From NCBI GenBank assembly GCA_013397865.1, contig VZTI01003651.1, positions 357,890-421,889 on the forward strand: a stretch of DNA of 64,000 nucleotides. Reading direction: 5' to 3'. The translations under genes were made by a program, and so were the position numbers. Shown here piece after piece: positions 1 to 13,411 of the stretch (its first letter is position 1; every line of letters begins with the position of its first letter). This stretch comes from Struthidea cinerea (lineage: Eukaryota > Chordata > Aves > Passeriformes > Corcoracidae). Under the pieces are notes generated by a model. That model worked only from the letters and a program-made list of their open reading frames with translations, searched no databases and was not told where the DNA came from.

Positions 1-3000
1 GCCGTGTGTAAGCAGGTGCGTAGCACGTGCCCCTCCTAAGTCCATAGTTATGGCTTATCTGAGAGAAACAGTAATCTCAAAGAGATGTTTGGAAGGACCA
101 GACTAAAGATTGTGCTCAGCTCTAGCAGGGAGACACATCAGCTTCCTCTCAAAAGCAGGGAGTGGTGAGGAGTGACTGAAATAGCTCGGGACAGAGATCT
201 GGAGCAGAGTGTCCCGGGGCTCTCCCTTCCAGAGCTGTCTCAGGCCCTGATGAGTGCTGGCTGACTTGAGTATTCTTCAGATGTCTCCAATGCCTCTTTC
301 AGCTGTGGAAGAGACTCCCAAGGAATGCCTGGGAACCACTTCTGGTTCAGTAAAAAACCAGTTTGTATAGGCAGAGGCTTTGCAGAGTATACGATCCCAA
401 ATGGCATCAGCTCAAGATTTACAGGCTTAGTCTTACTGATGAAGATTTTCTGTAAAAAGTTACTTATACAAGAGAAAAATAGAAAAATTAGCTTTTAGTC
501 TTCATCCCTTCTGCCCTGGGAAGAGGCAAGAAAGAAATGAAAAATTAATGGCTGGCTCTGTCCAGGAGGGTGGCTTGGCTTGGCTACCTCTGCTGGCAAC
601 TTTTCCTTTCAACCTCTACCAATTGTCTTTAGTATTCTAAAAAATTCTGTGTTTCCCCAGTCCTTATGACCTCATTTATCCCCTTTCTGTAACTTGTCAT
701 AATCTGTCCTTGGTGCAGAAACCTCTACTGCAACTGTGACCCCTTGAAACTTCCTTTTTACGCATTTTGCTAATTCTTCAAACTACACTTTCATTCAGAA
801 GCACATTTCTCCTTTTTCCCATCTTAATTCTAACATTGCAAAGCACTCAGAGAATCCACATTCCTACACCAGCCACAGTCCTACAGAGCAGCTCTGCATC
901 ACTAAACAGCTTTTCCTCTTGTTTTTCCTGCTGTAGCACAAGGGAAGTGATGGAGAGGGAGGATGCAGGAGAGAGGAGCACAGAGCTGAAGGTTAAAGTC
1001 AGCTGTTGCAGGAGAAAAATGTTGAGGCTCTCTTTAATTCTTGTAAAATTACCAGCAACTTTAAAAGTCATTTAGATAATGAATCTGACAGGAAAAAATA
1101 AACCTGGAAGATATTCTACAGGGCTGCCTGTTGTATGGAGAGGACAGGGCAGGTTGGAAATAGTAACAGGGGTATTAAATGGTGACTTGAAAGTAAGGGA
1201 ATGATTGATAAGAAGCAAAAACTTAGCATAACACTTACTGGTGCTGGTCCTAAAAACAGGAGCTGCTTTTTATAGAAACTTTTTTAATGGTGTCTGTAAT
1301 AAGATAAACAAGAAGCACTTGGGTTGGGCTCTGTATAAATAATCTCCTACTGATAAGAAAAATGACAGTATAAACAGGAGCTAATAATAGTTCCTGCGGA
1401 ATTTCCTGTCTTGGTGTTTGGAGCTCCTTTTAACATCACTGCAGCCTGCTCAGGGATGGGGGTTCAGCCCCACGTGGGGCAGGTGAGCTGCCAGATTTTT
1501 GTCAAACATAATTTGAAGTCATGTGCTGCAGTTGGCTTGAATTGCCACAAGAATCGTACCTGGGCACCAGGTTGTGGTCAGAAGGCAAAGGATGACGGGA
1601 GAAATGTAAACTTTTCTCAGAGATGCTGTCTGAGCTTCCAAAGTTAGATGGAGGGTGGGGGAAATGTTTTCAGGAACTGATGTCTTTCTGTTCCACAGTA
1701 AAGGAGAGAGGGAGGAGAGCACAGGGATGAGCCCTCTGCAGATGGGCTAAAGTGGTTTGATGGATGATGGCTCTGCGAGGTTTGGAAATATTACCTTTGC
1801 TGTTTTTCGCACATAGGGAGTGAAAGAATAAAAAAACCCAACCCTTATTCGCCTGAGGTTACAGAGCAGAAGTTTGAATTCAGTTTTCTCAGTTCCCAGT
1901 AGTGTAAAAACCAAACCACACTATTTTAAAAAACCCAAAAGCCATCAACAATAAAATGCAGAAGTCATTTTTTTGGTTGTTCCTAAATACACATAGAGCT
2001 TTCCAGGGTGCCATTCTGGTAACCTTCCCAATTATTCTGCTTGTACAACCCAGCCCTGTCCTGCTGTCTCTGCCTTAATTGATAGGCGATCTCCAGGACT
2101 TGGCTTTAGGTTGTGCTAAACACATGTGCAGTGGAGGGCAGCCTTGGAGCACTGCTGGAACAAAGAAAGTCCCCAAAGGTTTGGCACCCACACACAGGAA
2201 TGCTGAGCAAACGCCAGTACACAGTGAAACTGAACTAGTTCCATTGTGAAGAGAATTCAGAAGATTCCTGTATTACTGATCATCTGAAATGGCATGAAAC
2301 TGTATTTTGAGAAGCATTTTCCTTCCTGTTTTGTTTTTTTTTTTGTTGTTGTTATACTCATGACAACACAGAGGAAGATTTGTTTTTCTGTGATTTTGAT
2401 CTTTGCAGGTTTTCTGTAAACAAGCTTTGCTAATCTCCTAAATTGATAGATGTCCTTTGCAAGCACTTGTTCTCTGAATCTGGGACTTTGCTTACAAAGT
2501 GAAGAATTAAAACACAGTCAGTTACTTTCTTCTCCAGGTCTGACGTATTCCAGGTGCTTCTGAAAACCTCTCCTGAAAGGAACATTAAAGACACGCAAAG
2601 CAGAGCTGCTGAACAAATCTATCAGTGAAAACCAGTTCCCAAAGACTTGATGAATAGTGGAATTGAGGGTTATGAGCAGATTTGAGCTGCACGTAGCAGT
2701 GACCTTCTCTTGATGATGCATTTTGCCATTTATTTTATGTATTTGGAAGGGAAACTCTCTCCTCAAATAAGTTGTGTAGGAGAGAGCAGGGCCGGCCAGG
2801 GGAGTGAGCACAGACTGTCCCCTCTGTTTTGTTTATCTCTGGGAAGTGTGACCTGCTGTGGGAAGGAGCTGTGTGTGACACAAGGAGTCAGCAGCTGGAC
2901 TGCAATAATCCTTTGTGGATCCTACTTTTCTTCAGTTTTTTCTGTGAGGAAACTGGTGGTGTCCATAACCAGGTGTGTTCCTGGCCCTGCTGATGCTGAG

Positions 3001-3639
3001 CCTGGAGCACCACAGCCCTCCTTGAGGTTCCTGCTTCAGCTGGAGAGTGAATTTCCTCAGCACAGCTGGATTTTCACTACTCCAGAGAAGTTACTTCATT
3101 AATCTGCTTCTGGCAGCAGGATGATTTCTTTTTTCCTGCCAGTGCAATTCCCTAAGGCTGTGTGATTAGAGACAACGTGACAGGAGGGTCCTGGTGGCCA
3201 CTGTCCTGTGAGTCAGCTGTGTGAAACCCACTTGAGATGCAAGAAACTGACATGAGAATTTGGGGGGTTTGCTTTTTATATTGCAAGGAGTGAAGGGTGG
3301 GTTTGGATCCCACTGCACTGGGATCTGGGAGATCCTGGATGAGTTCTTCTGAAAGACTTTGCACGTGACCTTGGGTTGGTCAAGCTGTTGGGATACAGTT
3401 TTGGGGCCTCTAAACCTTGCTGAGGTGCAGATAAATTTTATGCCTTAAAAACATCTTGCAGAAGCAGCTTTATGAGCTGTGAGGACTCACAGTAAGTCAG
3501 AGGCCCAGCTACTGTGGTTAAATGACAGCCACAAAAGGATCCCAGCGCAGATCCAGCTCTGTTTGGGAGAGCTTTGATGCGGTTCAGGACGTTGGGACAG
3601 TGCATAATTTGTGGAAAGAAGCTTTTTAGAATGAAGATG

Positions 3640-3827
3640 ATAAAACACTGGCACAGGCTGGTCAGGAAGGTGGTGGCTGCCCCATCCCTGGAAACATTCG
3701 AGGTCAGGTTGGACAGGGCTCTAAACAACATGATCCAGTTGACGATGTCCCAGCTCATCGCAGGGGGGTTTGGACTAGATGACCTTTAAAGGTCTTTTCC
3801 AACTCAAATTTTTCTATGATTCCATGA
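3640..3827 (+). repeat. CR1 LINE 3' end, sense on plus strand
   Basis: A truncated CR1 retrotransposon 3' end. It reads through the segments 'ggtggtggctgccccatcc', 'gaggtcaggttggacaggg' and 'gactagatgacctttaaagg', and ends in the typical terminal repeat 'ttctatgattccatga'. It looks more diverged than the copies further right and belongs to a different CR1 subfamily from them. The left edge is approximate. Confidence 0.85.
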
Positions 3828-5584
3828 AAGTGGGCATGACAAGACCCAGCTTGAATCTTTTGGCTCCTGCTGCTGTGCCTTGCCTCGAGCACATTGTCTG
3901 GAGTGGTCACATCTGTGCCACATGTGACAGTGTCAGGCAGCCTCTTGAGCAGAATTTGGATTTTCCACTCGTGGCAGACTTTTATTTATAATTTTTATCT
4001 ACCAGTGCTTTGTGTTGTTGGTTGTAACAAGCTTAGGTTGTTATGCAAACACTCAACACACACTCATTCGCTGCAATAAGTGTAAGTGGACCGTAGTAAA
4101 CAAGTAAATGACGGGAGCTGTTACCCAGTGATTAATTAATGGGAGCAGGGCAGCCAGAAGCAGTGAGACACAAACCTTTGTGTCCCGCAGCACAGGACAA
4201 GAATTGGCTTTTATAAATCATGATAATAGGTCAAGAGCTGCAAATGTTCAAAACTAGGTCCTTGCACTGGTGATCAGGCGTGCAGATGGCAGGATTTCAA
4301 CTAGACTGGACCAGAGAGTGCCTTCTTTTGGTACTAACTTGTGTGCTTCCACAGCTCCTTGATGTAAACTTGGCAGGGTCTCAGGGCTGTGTTTGGTTGA
4401 ATAATTCCACTTCCCCAGTAGTATAAACTCAGTTTTAGATCCCACTGTGGGCCCTGGGGGTAGTCAGCTCTTGGCTGCCCCAGCTGTTCCTGAGCCCTGT
4501 CAGTTGAGGGCAAGGCAATCTCTGGGAGTGGGAGAATCAGGGTCTGTTTTGTGGGCACAGCTCTGTTGAATAGCTGTGAGCTGCTGTATCCGAAACAAAA
4601 CACTCCCATCCCTTTCCCCCAGGACAATTAAAACTTCATAGCCTCCAGAATTCTGTTTGAGGAAGAACAATTAAGAGTATAAACCCTGTGATTTTAAAAA
4701 TCTGGTTGGAGTAAACCCACCTGGATATGGTACTTGAGAGTCAAGTTGAGACATTCTGAACTTAACTACCTTCAACACACAACAAAAAGCATAATAAACC
4801 CCCCCATTAGAAGTGGTAAAACTACAGGGGGCTGTTTCTCATGAGTTAAATATGATTATGAGAGCTTATAAAACCTTGATGCATCTCTAGAGGGGGGAGG
4901 CAGTTTGGGTTCTGTGTGCAAGCCAGCCTCTACCTGCCCGGGTGATATCACCAAGCAGGTGGTGGCACAGGTGGTGTTGGCAGTATATTGGTACTTGGAG
5001 CACCTCCTAAAACTTCAGTTCTCAGGGGAGAGTTGGGATGTTGTTAACCTGTTCTGATGGCTGAAGGGCCTTGTGGAAGGCACAGGGAGTTCTGAAGTAG
5101 TGCTTCAGTTACTCAGCCAACTCTGCCTTTTTTATGTTTTCCCATGAACCTGTGGCTCACCTCTTCGTGCACTTCTAAACCTCTTGTTTTATTCAGTTCC
5201 TCTGCTGATCACTTTTTGCCATTCCTGCATTGATCCTTCATTCCCTGTCACGCTTTGGAAATAACTGTATTGACTTCTAGGATTTTTTTTCCTTTTTACT
5301 GTTTTCTTAGAAGTCTTGCTTTAAAAACATTTAAAAAATGTTTTGTCCCTAATCATGTCTGAGTACCTCGAGCTTGGCTCCTGCTTTCCTGACAGGCAGC
5401 TGCCCCTTCTGGTTTGTTTTCTGGCCATTGTTACAGCTGCTGACAGTTGGTTTGCTCCATTTCTGGGCTGATTTGATCTATATCACATAAACTGTTTTCT
5501 GTGTTTATCTCCTTTCTTATTCAAGCATTGAATGATAAGGATTTCCTAACAACCATTATTTAGATATAATAGTGGGGAAGGGAC

Positions 5585-5645
5585 TTGTTTCCATTTCACA
5601 GATGAAGAAGTTTAGGGATCAGGGAAGTTGTGGACAATTCAAGTC
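5585..5645. repeat. Possible ancient MIR-like SINE core
   Basis: The segment 'ccatttcacagatgaagaag' followed by an AG-rich stretch resembles the conserved core of MIR-type tRNA SINEs, which survive in bird genomes at low copy number. No tRNA-derived head is visible and divergence is high, so this is a weak call based on the core alone. Confidence 0.3.
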
Positions 5646-5932
5646 AGTGATAGCTTTGGCTTCCCAGTTTTTACCCTCTTTGCCTGGGGGTTGATTGTGC
5701 AGATCCCAGGGTGTGCCTTGAGTAAGGTTGAGCATAACCCCAGGGAGAAGTTCAGGCAGCTGGGGATGGGGCAGGGAAGCTTCAACTCTGCTTTTTCTGG
5801 GATTGAAGCATCGCAGGTTCCTGGGCTTTGTAAGACACCACCTTTTATCAGTAGATAAACCACTTAAAAATGTTTGGTAAAGAAGAACTTTTCTCTTTCT
5901 CTTTGTTTTTGTTCTGTTCTGGTTTTTCACAG

Positions 5933-6043
5933 GTATCAGTCAGAGCCGGATCTCCCATTGGCTGTTGCAGCAGGGGTCGGACCTGAGTGAACAAAAGAAA
6001 AGGGCATTTTACAGATGGTACCAGCTTGAGAAGACAAATCCTG
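5933..6043 (+). CDS. HMBOX1: HMBOX1 coding exon: end of HNF1/POU-like N-terminal domain
   Basis: This 111-base exon encodes 37 residues in phase 1 to phase 1. It starts inside a glycine codon after ttcacag and ends inside a glycine codon before gtaaac. The peptide begins G-I-S-Q-S-R-I-S-H-W-L-L-Q-Q-G and continues to F-Y-R-W-Y-Q-L-E-K-T-N-P-G. It matches the C-terminal half of the HNF1-N / POU-specific-like DNA-binding domain of HMBOX1 (HOT1). The segment S-Q-S-R-I-S-H-W-L is the recognition-helix region of that helix-turn-helix fold. HMBOX1 binds double-stranded TTAGGG telomeric repeats, associates with telomerase and has also been described as a transcriptional repressor. No frameshift or stop is present and the residues look intact. 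The exons encoding the preceding part of this domain are upstream of the window. Confidence 0.97.
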
Positions 6044-9000
6044 GTAAACAAATACAGCCCAAACATCTCCTGCTGTTTATTTGTGGAATGGAAGCCTTTT
6101 GTCACTGTTGGTTATTAGCACTGATAATTCACTTCTAGGTCTGGGGTACTCCAGAGGATCTCCCTCTGACCAGGTTAATTTTTAGGAGGGTAGGAACAAA
6201 TCTGCTTTCTGCTTTGCAGAAAATGATGCAGAACTGACTCATCCAGAGCTGCCTCATCCATGGCTGGCTGTCCAGCTCCTCAGCCACAGATCCCTGCCCT
6301 GCCCTCCCACCGCTCACTAAATCTGGGATCAGAAGCAGCCAGTGAAGTTGTAGTCAGTTAATGTGAAATATAAGCTGAGGCTCCTCGGAATGAACAAATA
6401 AAAACCATTAATAATGGTTGTATGATATAAAGTTGCAGCAAAAACGCCACACAGTTTGGCAGAGAGGATCTTCAGAGGGTTGGATCTCAAGCTCATGGAT
6501 GGGATGTTGATAGTTCCAGTGATAAGCTGGAGATGTGTCTTTCAAATCCCACCTGCTTCTCCAAATCTCAAAATAGATCTTCAATACAAACAGAGAAGTA
6601 AAGCTCCTCATTATCTTTAACTAACCAGCAATCTTCAAAATCACAGTTGAATTAATTTCCTAGCATTGTTCTTCTCCATAGATTCTGTTTGACCACAGTT
6701 CTTATTTTTCCCTTTTAACAGTTTTATTGTAAAGATCAAAATATTTATGTTTAATTTCCTTTAAACAATGGCTGGATTAAATTAACTGTGTAATTGTTTT
6801 AAGGAATTTAAAACTCAGGCTCTCTAATGTGAACTTGGCTTCAATATCCAGAATTCTATTACGAAAAATTCCAGTGGAAACAGAGCCTCAAACCTTCTGC
6901 TCTGTCTGGAAGCTGAAAATCAAGAGGCTCCAGCTGACAGTTGGCCTGAGAATAATTCAGATTTAAGTTGGGCGGGTTCAGAGGGAGAGCTGAGCCTGTT
7001 TTTTCTGTTAAGCATCTTAAGATGTTGGTGCTTCTTTTTCAGAAAGTTGTTTCAAAGAATAAAAGTGCCGGAAAGCCTTGATTTTTGCACTGGCTGGAAT
7101 TGTGGTACTGAGGATCAGCAGAATTCCTGGGTACAACCATCCAGTGTCAGCTCTTGGAAAGGCTCAGGTTTTATCCTACAAAGTAACTCCCAGACATTTC
7201 CCTTTGATGGCAGGTGTTGCCTCCAAAGTACTGGAGAATGTAGAGGGTTTTTGGAAGGTGTAAAAACCACCAAAACCCTCTCCAGATAAAACCTGTTGTG
7301 TGCATTTCTCCCAGCCTTGCATCCTTTATTTCCAGTATCATGCGAAGCTGTTTAGGAAATGGTATTTTGTGCTAATAACAGAACCCTTGTTCAACTTAGC
7401 TCTAAAATCTTTACTTCTTCCTCTTTACCTTCTTTTTTCCCCATATCCACGAGCTCACATCTCGTTTGTCCTTCTGCTCTTGGGAGGTGTCTAAGGCAGG
7501 AAGACTTTCCACAGTGAAGGTTGTGGCTGAAATTGAAATGAATTGACGTTAACTCTGCTTTGCTTTAGACATGGAAAAACTCCTTGAAGAGCGGTTGTCT
7601 GAGTGTAACCTTTTCCCCAATAAGAGATCTTAAAAAGCATTTTCAAGGAGTGTAAAAGGCAAATTGTTTCCTCTGCCTAAGCCAAGGGACTGTGTGGGTG
7701 CACTTAAATTCCTTTTAGAACCGGATAGCATTCGATTTCTTTTTAAAGGCTGAGGTAGAGGGAGGAGCCTTCAGTTTTCCTGTTGCTGTCGGGAAAATCT
7801 ACCTGAGGAAAATGGGGCTGTATTTATTTATTCATTGTAGGATAATCCACTGCTTCGAATTGTTGCCATCTATTCTATTGCAGGTCAGACCAGGTAGCCA
7901 GGAATAATTAATGTGGCTATGAACAAGTGGGCAAAGGGAGGTACCAGCCTCGTCCAGAGAATCCTGGATTTAAATCCCAGTTACAAAACCAATCTGGAGC
8001 TGAAGTTTTGGGTACTACTGACAGTATCCTGTGATTAGGAGACAGAGTAGCTGTTCTGCTGTCCTCCTTAGAGCCAGAAAATGAGGAAGTCAGTGGAGCT
8101 TTGTCCCTTGTTCCCAGAGAAGCGATGCCATCTGTGTACTCTCTGTAGGGTGGGAAAGCTTGTCCTTCATGGAAGAAACTTGAGAGACGAAATGACTGCC
8201 ATGGGTTTTTTTTCTAGTTGCTCGCTTACTAAGAGGTGGCATTTGGCTTCCTGTTCTCATACATCCCATTTTTCCAATTCCAGCTGCTGGGAGGGAAATC
8301 TCAATCCTTTGAGTGGTAGAGTCAGCTCTCCGTGCAGAAGGACCTGCAGGTTTGAGTCAGCAGTGAGTGAAGTGAGGCTTTTGGGAGCTATTAGTTCCCC
8401 AATTTCTATAATTCCTTATCTTGAAAAACTGGATCTTCAGAATAAATCTATTTTTTGTCTGAATTTGTGTAGTAATGGAAAGAAAACTTAAAATTGAAAT
8501 GGTTTTGAAGTACTAGGACAGCAGATACAATCAGTTCATAAACTGTGAAGGGGGAATAGTTTGTGTGGAGAGGACTGGAGATCTCTTGGCAGACCTTCCC
8601 TTGGCTCTGCCAATTTGTAGAATTCTCCTCTTATCTCCCTTTGCCATCTCCTGGATACAGGTGAGACCCTTCCCTGTGGGTGACATCCCTGCCTTGCCTT
8701 CAGGTCCTCACAGCAGGGCCTGTCTTTTACTGTGCTTATACAAGCAAATGATGACTTACAAATACATCGAAAGAGATTTTATTTTTCTTTTTTAAAATGT
8801 GCTGTGTAATGCTTTAAATCATCCACAAGCAGTCCTGCATCTGCCAACCAAAGGACTTGGTGTCGGGGAGCCTTAGGGCAGTTTTAGGACATTGCTGGTG
8901 TTCAGATACTGGTCCTATATGGAAGAGGCTCAGCAATTCCATCCCTTCCATTCTTTCCCGGCTGGCTTTGAGCTCCTGAATATGCTGTTTGTTATTTGCC

Positions 9001-12000
9001 TGGCTTTGATTGCTGGTTTGCATGGGCAGTTTCTGAATTTCTCCTGTCCTTGGTGGTGGGTGTTCAGACAACACCAGCCTGGAACGTTGCAAAGGAGACT
9101 GGAAGTCTCATGGAACAGGGAAAAAACACCCACTTGTCCTACTGTGTGCAATAATCTTGCTCAAAAAAATGTCTTAATCAACGTTTTCTTGGTAGGAATG
9201 ATGTCAGAGTTAATTAGCAGTGCTGTGAATTCCACTGTACTACTGATGGTAAATTTTTGTGGAAGGAGTTGCCAGTTAGGGTGAAGGGCAGTTTTTTTGT
9301 TGGAGGGAAGAAGTCAATGCTAAATGCTGGTGTTTAAAAGGTCTTTAATCCAATTAATAGGGATGCTTTTCATTTAGATGGAGCTTTTTTCACACAGGCA
9401 CCACTTGTCTGTCCTGTGTTTTGTGGAGCGCTGAGAGCATTTTGGCAATAGATAAATCCTGCAATGTTCTGACTGTTTTTTTCAGAGCCCATAGGTTTTA
9501 AATAAATAGTAATTTTTTTTTTAGATTGGTAGTTGTTAGCCTGATTAGTTTCCCTGGCACTGGGTCTTGGGCAATGTGGGAAGTTTGTTATGGAGTAACT
9601 TCAGCTTGTCTCTTGCCTCTGCGTAGTGCAAACTGAAGCTGGCACCTCGAAATGATGTGTTAAAGTTACAGATGGATACAGACTGCTTCCATTTAGGCTG
9701 GGTATTTATTTCTGTCACGCTTCTCTAATAGGAAGGCAGCTGTGGTCACCTTGGAGAGAACCATGGGCTCTTCCTCCTTGAACAAAAGGGAGAATGAAAG
9801 GGAGTTATTATCAAGATGTAGCATCTCTTTTGTTATTTTCACAGCGGTTCTTGTTTAGCTGTGAAAGAAAAGCCAACCAAAAAGCAGGGGCTGGCTGTCC
9901 CACGAGGTTTGCTCTGGGAAGGGATGGTTGGTGATGTGCTGTGGTGCTGTGGTGTGCTGTTCCACAGAGCTGCAGAGCAAACCGTCCCTGCTCTGCTCCC
10001 TTTCAAGCCGTGGGCTCTGTAGGGAACCTTGTGCTGCTGCTGCTTTCAATCCAGTCCGGCTTGCTCTGACCGAGAGGTGTTTATTGTGTGATCTGGGGTC
10101 AACCTGGCTAAAAATACAGTGAGGCATCTGTTCTTACCAGGATAAGGTACAATAGGTACTTGCTGCAAATGAAAACTTGCCAGGAAATGGTTTCTTGGAG
10201 CTGGGAGATGGCCTGAGGCTTTCTGTGACCATTCCACGGCAGGGCCTGCCTGAGCCCTGGGATGAGGAGCAGCAAGTGCATGGGATGCTCTTGGAGCAAC
10301 TCCCTTCCTTCAGGATGGTGCCTGGGATGTGCAGGCCTTGGCCAGGAGGAATTCTGAACATGGAGAGAGCTGCATTCCAGCTGGAGAGCAGTGCTCCTGC
10401 CTCCTCACCCCCAAACCCGCACACAGCAACCTCAGTCACACAAAAAATTCACAACAAAAACCCAGTGCTGTAGGAAAAGGTGCTGAGCACTGGCAGGGAG
10501 TGAGAGATGTCTCCTTTCATTTCTGTGAGTGAAAGGAGTTCTTCCCAGGCGGTTCACCTCTACACCCCTCAGAGGTGTCTTGCTGTTTGATGCAGACACT
10601 GAAAACCTCGTACTGCGTTTTCTCCACTCCGTCTGCTCAGGAGAGAAGTTTCACTTCTCCTTAGAAGCTGTTTGAGGGGTTTATAAAAAGAATCTGAACT
10701 GGTGACTAGGATGTAACTTGCTAAGTTATAAAGAAGTGGAGCTGGGTGGCGAGAAGATAGTGATGGAGCGTTGGAACAGCAGAATAAATGGGATCCCCAG
10801 GTGCTCACTGAAGAGAGGGGATGAGGAAAAGCTCCATAGGTTCTTTATCAAATGTGCACATCGTAAATGGTAAATTTGGGTTCAAAGTCGTCTCATTCCA
10901 CCCCCCAGCCACGGGCAGGGACACCTTGCACTGTCCCAGGTTGCTCCAAGCCCCGTCCAACCTGACCTTGGACACTTCCGGGGATCCAGGGGCAGCCACA
11001 GCTTCTCTGGGAACCCTGTGCCAGGGCCTCGCCACCCTCCCAGGGAAGAATTCCTTCCCAATATCCCATCTATCCCTGCCCTCTGGCAGTGGGAAGCCAT
11101 TCCCTGTGTCCTGTCCCTCCATCCCTTGTCCCAAGTCCCTCTCCAGCTCTCCTGGAGCCCCTTTAGGCACTGGAAGGGCCCTCGGAGCATCCCCTGTGCC
11201 CTTTTTTCTGCACGTTCATCCAAGCCCGTTTTGGGCCTCTTTATGCATTCAGATCCTCCTCTCTTGCTGTGTGGGGGTACTTGCTTGTAATTCTCAGCAT
11301 ATTCCTCTCTTATCTGCTGCTGATATTGATGTTACCCCATAGGAAAGAGAAATGGGTAAATTGATCTAGGAAGGCTACTAAAACAAAAAAAAGTGTATTA
11401 TATTCAGTACGTGAACATACCTGTAGCAGCAGCAGAAAATTTATGCTTTCAGTGCAGATTTTTTTTCAACCTTTGTCTGAAAAATCTCGGGCAAATTTAA
11501 TGGAAGGACTCTGCATCTCTTACCTTGATGTGAGGCATCACTGATACTCCTGTACTCCCCCTGTGAAATCAAATCTTCAGGTAGGGACAGTATATTGCTA
11601 ACACAGTGCTGGGAAAGCTAATTTTTTTTCCTGTTCTCCCCTGTCTCTTTTTAAAATTTTAATTTTTTAATTTTTTTTTTTTTAAGTTTTTGAAGTGTAT
11701 TTAAAGCCTGGCAACTTGATAGCCACCCAGCCCCCTAAACTGTGCAAGTAGCAGAAAGACCAGATAAGGAGCTTTCCTTGAAATGGCCTCCCAGTAAATT
11801 GGCACTATAGGAAATATTTCATGTTTCAATGGAACCAAGTAATCTGTGTAGGCTCGTTAGCTGGGAATTAGGAAGAGGCATCGTGCCTTGTGTGTGCAAG
11901 GCAGAGATTGTGGGCTTCACTTCCTACTGACTCCTCCTGGGTAACATTTGTAAATTATTTTGGGCTCCACTACCTCACCCAGATGCGAGCCCCTGGCAGG

Positions 12001-13257
12001 AAGGAAAAGACTCCGTGTGCATTTTTGGAAAGGAACACGGCCAAGTGCCTGAATAGCTCATTTCTTGCTTTTTAGCTGTAGGAATTTGTTTATTGGTTAA
12101 ACTCTTGGGTTCCCTTGACCCTTTCACTTCGTTGTGGAGGAGCAGTGTTGTTTCACTGACTCTGTGTGTTTTGATGATCAAATCCCAACCATTCTGATCA
12201 GGCCTGAGCACCTAAAGGGCTTTGCGGTCACAGCCCTGCTCTTGAGTGTTCCCAACAGCGGAGCAGGGCTGCTGCTTCTCCTGGATCTGTCCAGGCTGCC
12301 TCAGTACTCAGGATGCTTGTGGGATATAGGTGGTGATTTATCTTTTCATACAACTTCTTTTTTATTTTTTTTTTTTTTCTTTGCACACAAGAACGACTTT
12401 TTCTTCCCTGCGGGGGAAGTCACTGAGCACAAAGCTGTCCTTCAGAACATACCCTGGTTTCTGTCCTCGTGTCCTATCCCAGGTTCCCATCCTCACCAAG
12501 GGATGTAGGAAAGATCGATCTCCCTGAGTGTCTTGATTTATCTTGATTTATTAACTGAGAGGCTGTTGTGGAAAGGATCAGGGGTAAGTTTCAAAGGGGC
12601 CTTTCCTGAGGGCATCTTGCCAAATCCTGTCTCGTGCCTGATGCTTTCCAGCTCAGACTCACAGAAAGGAGAAATATATCCATAGAAGGGGAGCTGGAGA
12701 GGAAGGTTATGATGTTAATCTGCTTTCAGTGACTTTTTCAGGCACCCTGGCACTCGTGAGCCCATGTTTGCCCAGGCCACAGGGTGTTTCTGTTGGTGGA
12801 GCTGCTTCACGTATTTCCTCAGCTCTTTGGACACATTGAAATACCTTTGGTGTAAATTCCCATTTTGCTTCCTGAGACTGCTCTGTAATTAAATAGAAGC
12901 TGCTATTTCCTATTTTGTGACAGCTGAGGTGGCAGCACAACCCAAATAAATCCCAGCCAGGGCACAGCTCACCCTTTCTGTGTGATCCTTTTGCTCTTGA
13001 TGAAGACAGGACAGATTTTCCTAAGTGCCCATCAGCTCCTTAGATTTCTGTGGTCATCCCCTTCTGCCTCAGAGGCTGGGAACTGGGAATTTAGCTGGCT
13101 TTGTGTATCTTCAAGGTATCTTTGATAATGCTTTCTTTTTTTTTTTTTTCCAGTTTGAATGGTTTCATCACCTGTCTTGTCTTTTTTTTTCACGAGCAGG
13201 AGTGAGAGGATGGGCCTGACTTTTAACCCGCTGGGAAACACTGTTTATTATCCTTAG
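6044..13257 (+). other. HMBOX1: HMBOX1 intron, 7.2 kb
   Basis: A GT-AG intron (gtaaac ... ccttag) between two phase-1 exon borders. It contains one antisense CR1 copy at about 10876-11212 and A/T-rich homopolymer runs (for example about 11640-11690 and 12352-12382). I saw no further exon, RNA gene or credible open reading frame. The donor and acceptor were fixed by the continuity of the HMBOX1 protein on both sides. Confidence 0.9.
10876..11212 (-). repeat. CR1 LINE 3' end, antisense to HMBOX1
   Basis: On the plus strand this reads as the reverse complement of a CR1 3' end. It runs from the 3' segment ('acgggcagggacacc') through 'agccacagcttctctggga' and 'aattccttcccaatatccca' to 'ctccagctctcctggagccc'. 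It is about 335 bases long. It is complementary over most of its length to the sense copy at 18288-18701, so the pair flanks the exon at 13258-13411 as an inverted repeat. Confidence 0.9.
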
Positions 13258-13411
13258 GGGCTACACTAAGCATGAGACCCGCTCCCATCCCAATAGAAGA
13301 GCCAGAATGGAGACAGACGCCTCCCCCAGTCACAGCTACCTCTGGGACCTTCAGACTACGGCGAGGCAGTCGGTTCACGTGGAGAAAGGAGTGCCTGGCT
13401 GTTATGGAAAG
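13258..13411 (+). CDS. HMBOX1: HMBOX1 coding exon: linker and start of homeodomain
   Basis: This 154-base exon joins the previous exon at a split glycine codon (G + GG) and ends with two bases of a serine codon (AG | T). It encodes G-A-T-L-S-M-R-P-A-P-I-P-I-E-E-P-E-W-R-Q, a T-P-P-P linker, then F-R-L-R-R-G-S-R-F-T-W-R-K-E-C-L-A-V-M-E-S. The proline-rich linker separates the HNF1-like domain from the homeodomain. The basic R-L-R-R-G-S-R arm and F-T-W-R-K-E-C-L helix 1 begin the atypical homeodomain. The acceptor (ccttag) and donor (gtacgt) are canonical. Reading continues past the donor only into short intronic sequence, so the splice is needed to make the homeodomain. Confidence 0.97.

Larger units (their letters stand above)
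1..5932 (+). other. HMBOX1: HMBOX1 intron (upstream part), no exon seen
   Basis: This stretch ends in a clean acceptor (ttcacag) at the first visible HMBOX1 exon. I searched it for the preceding part of the protein (the HNF1-like N-terminal domain that should end in V-T-G) and saw no such exon, so the upstream exons lie outside the window. It holds one CR1 3' end (3640-3827) and one possible ancient SINE core (about 5585-5645). The rest is unique-looking intronic sequence. The open reading frames in it are short, lack family resemblance and look like chance. Confidence 0.75.

Noticed and set aside
2257..2466. Possible box C/D-like TGATGA words in early introns
   Set aside because: No matching D box with terminal stem could be found at the right spacing, so no snoRNA call was made.
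10821..11342. 173-residue open frame
   Set aside because: Most of it is a translated antisense CR1 3' end, and the same peptide-like words recur at other CR1 copies.
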